Origin: an uncultured Sphingobium sp.
Lineage (GTDB): Bacteria > Pseudomonadota > Alphaproteobacteria > Sphingomonadales > Sphingomonadaceae
Assembly: GCA_913773715.1 (NCBI GenBank)
Contig: CAJYHD010000590.1
Coordinates: forward strand, 1-6,558
Direction of reading: 5' to 3'
DNA: 6,558 nucleotides
Shown here: in pieces, positions 5,682-6,558 of the stretch
Numbering within the stretch: the stretch's first letter is position 1
Layout of the letters: every line of letters begins with the position of its first letter
Notes under the pieces: generated by a model
Databases searched by the model: none
The model's input: only the letters and a program-made list of their open reading frames with translations
What the model was told of the DNA's origin: nothing
Program-made: the position numbers and the translations under genes

Positions 5682-6197
5682 TCATTTCTTCTTTCGCGCG
5701 TTCGGCTTCACCATCGATTCGACGTCGAGCATCTTCGGGATCGATGCGATCGTCGCGCGCAGCTTGCCATAACGCGCATCCATGCAGCCCGACTGATATT
5801 CGAGCCGTGTCGGCTTTGCATCCTCGCGGGTCCATGCGATAGCATAGGAAGGCATGTCGGTGGCGAAGCGATCGCAATTCTCCCCCTGCCCGATCCGCTT
5901 CGTCGTCCCTGTCGGCGGGCGATAGGTAAGCAGCGCAGACCGGAAGCGGCGATATTGCGCAGGCGTCACCGCAAAGCGCGTCGGTCCCGGAACGGCGGTG
6001 AACTTCTCCGGCTCGATCAGGCCCGATCCATCCGGCGTCACGCGCAGGCTGTAGGCCGGGCATGTCCCGAAACAGCGCCCCGCCGTGAAGCGGATCGTGT
6101 CACCGGGCAGGCGCGGCTTTTCGAGGTCGGCACTCTCCCCCGTGGCGCATCCGGTCATCATCAACGCGGCTGCCATGATCGTCATTTTCTTGCTCAT
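5682..6197 (-). CDS. DUF6438 domain lipoprotein
   Basis: Small protein of 171 residues, probably secreted and lipid-anchored. The N-terminus MSKKMTIMAAALMMTGC has a short basic start, a hydrophobic core and a lipobox-like MTGC with C17 as the lipidated cysteine; Met at -3 makes it a weak lipobox. The mature part starts with the DUF6438 hallmark GRCFGTCPAYSLRVTPDG (40-57), which has C42 and C46. C108 and C138 are the only other cysteines, so two disulfides in the periplasm are likely. The tail is basic (ARKKK). Function is unknown. The ATG at 6197 has AAGAGAG about 4 nt upstream. The gene lies between hrcA (40 bp downstream, same strand) and divergent rph, so readthrough into hrcA is possible. 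Confidence 0.85.
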   Translation of the reverse strand: MSKKMTIMAAALMMTGCATGESADLEKPRLPGDTIRFTAGRCFGTCPAYSLRVTPDGSGLIEPEKFTAVPGPTRFAVTPAQYRRFRSALLTYRPPTGTTKRIGQGENCDRFATDMPSYAIAWTREDAKPTRLEYQSGCMDARYGKLRATIASIPKMLDVESMVKPNARKKK

Positions 6198-6290
6198 GCC
6201 GCTCTCTTATCGCCTAAATCGCGTCTTGGCACTGGTATCGCGCAACCGCCGACGCTAAGCCCCACCGCCTGACAGTTTCGGAGAATGAAT
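6198..6290. promoter_or_regulatory. Divergent promoter region between the DUF6438 gene and rph
   Basis: These 93 bp must hold the promoters of both divergent genes. On the plus strand TTGGCA (6226-6231) is a fair -35 match, but no good -10 sits at 17 nt; on the minus strand a TTGCGC and the GATTTA further on are equally tentative. GGAGA (6280-6284), 6 nt before the rph ATG, is a clear ribosome-binding site. No long dyad or other operator is evident. Confidence 0.4.
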
Positions 6291-6558
6291 ATGCGTCCTT
6301 CCGGCCGCGCGCCCGACCAGATGCGCGACATCACCATGGAGCCCGGCTTCACCATCCATGCCGAGGGTAGCTGCCTCGTCAGCTTCGGCGACACGCGCGT
6401 ACTTTGCACCGCTTCGGTGGAAGAAAAGGTCCCGCCCTTCCTTCGCGGCAAGGGGTCGGGCTGGGTGACCGCGGAATATGGCATGCTGCCCCGCGCCACC
6501 CATACGCGCGGTTCGCGTGAAGCGGCCAAGGGCAAGCAGTCGGGCCGGACGCAGGAAA
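6291..6558 (+). CDS. rph: RNase PH, N-terminal part (3' end outside window)
   Basis: The first 89 residues of ribonuclease PH, a phosphorolytic 3'-5' exoribonuclease that trims tRNA precursors in the cytoplasm and works as a hexamer. The frame opens with [14 protein letters not shown] and contains [20 protein letters not shown] (26-45), [20 protein letters not shown] (48-67) and the strongly conserved [14 protein letters not shown] (76-89); the Arg in QSGRTQE belongs to the phosphate-binding region of the family. The whole enzyme is usually near 238 residues, so about 150 are missing beyond the window. The ATG at 6291 has GGAGA 6 nt upstream and matches the family's usual start. The gene is divergent from the DUF6438 gene. 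Confidence 0.97.
   Translation, partial: MRPSGRAPDQMRDITMEPGFTIHAEGSCLVSFGDTRVLCTASVEEKVPPFLRGKGSGWVTAEYGMLPRATHTRGSREAAKGKQSGRTQE

Noticed and set aside
1..6558. CRISPR array, tRNA, rRNA, insertion sequence or phage genes
   Set aside because: No spaced direct repeats, tRNA-like folds, transposase or phage-like proteins were found on either strand.

Overview
The window looks like a piece of a sphingomonad chromosome (Alphaproteobacteria, order Sphingomonadales). The DNA is GC-rich, the proteins read like their sphingomonad homologues, and the hrcA-grpE pair lies near a divergent rph gene, an arrangement typical of Alphaproteobacteria. No insertion sequence, phage gene, CRISPR array, tRNA or rRNA is visible. 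This is ordinary core and near-core chromosome, and I do not see a convincing new multi-gene system.

Layout. Bases 1-1579 (+) hold the end of a DUF4136-type envelope protein gene and, overlapping it by 4 nt, a complete gene for a cytosolic M14 metallocarboxypeptidase of the Nna1/CCP type. A nested inverted repeat (1586-1668) separates this pair from convergent genes on the minus strand. Bases 1675-2559 (-) encode a PadR-family regulator followed 3 nt later by a DUF2218 protein. An AT-rich stretch upstream of padR carries two GATATATC boxes, one of them inside a 21-bp near-palindrome, which look like an autoregulatory operator. Bases 2657-3898 (-) encode a threonine synthase-like PLP enzyme. 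A short GC-rich intergenic stretch with REP-like hairpins follows.

Bases 4047-5641 (-) encode the heat-shock pair hrcA and grpE, joined by an ATGA overlap. A candidate RpoH (sigma-32) promoter ends only 4 nt before the hrcA ATG, which suggests a leaderless or nearly leaderless transcript. Bases 5682-6197 (-) encode a small Cys-rich DUF6438 lipoprotein. Divergent from it, rph (RNase PH) starts at 6291 (+) and runs off the window.

How the genes work together. HrcA (repressor of CIRCE-controlled chaperonin genes) and GrpE (nucleotide exchange factor for DnaK) form a protein-quality-control unit. RNase PH trims tRNA 3' ends. PadR probably represses itself and the DUF2218 gene. The other genes have housekeeping or unknown roles and show no shared pathway.
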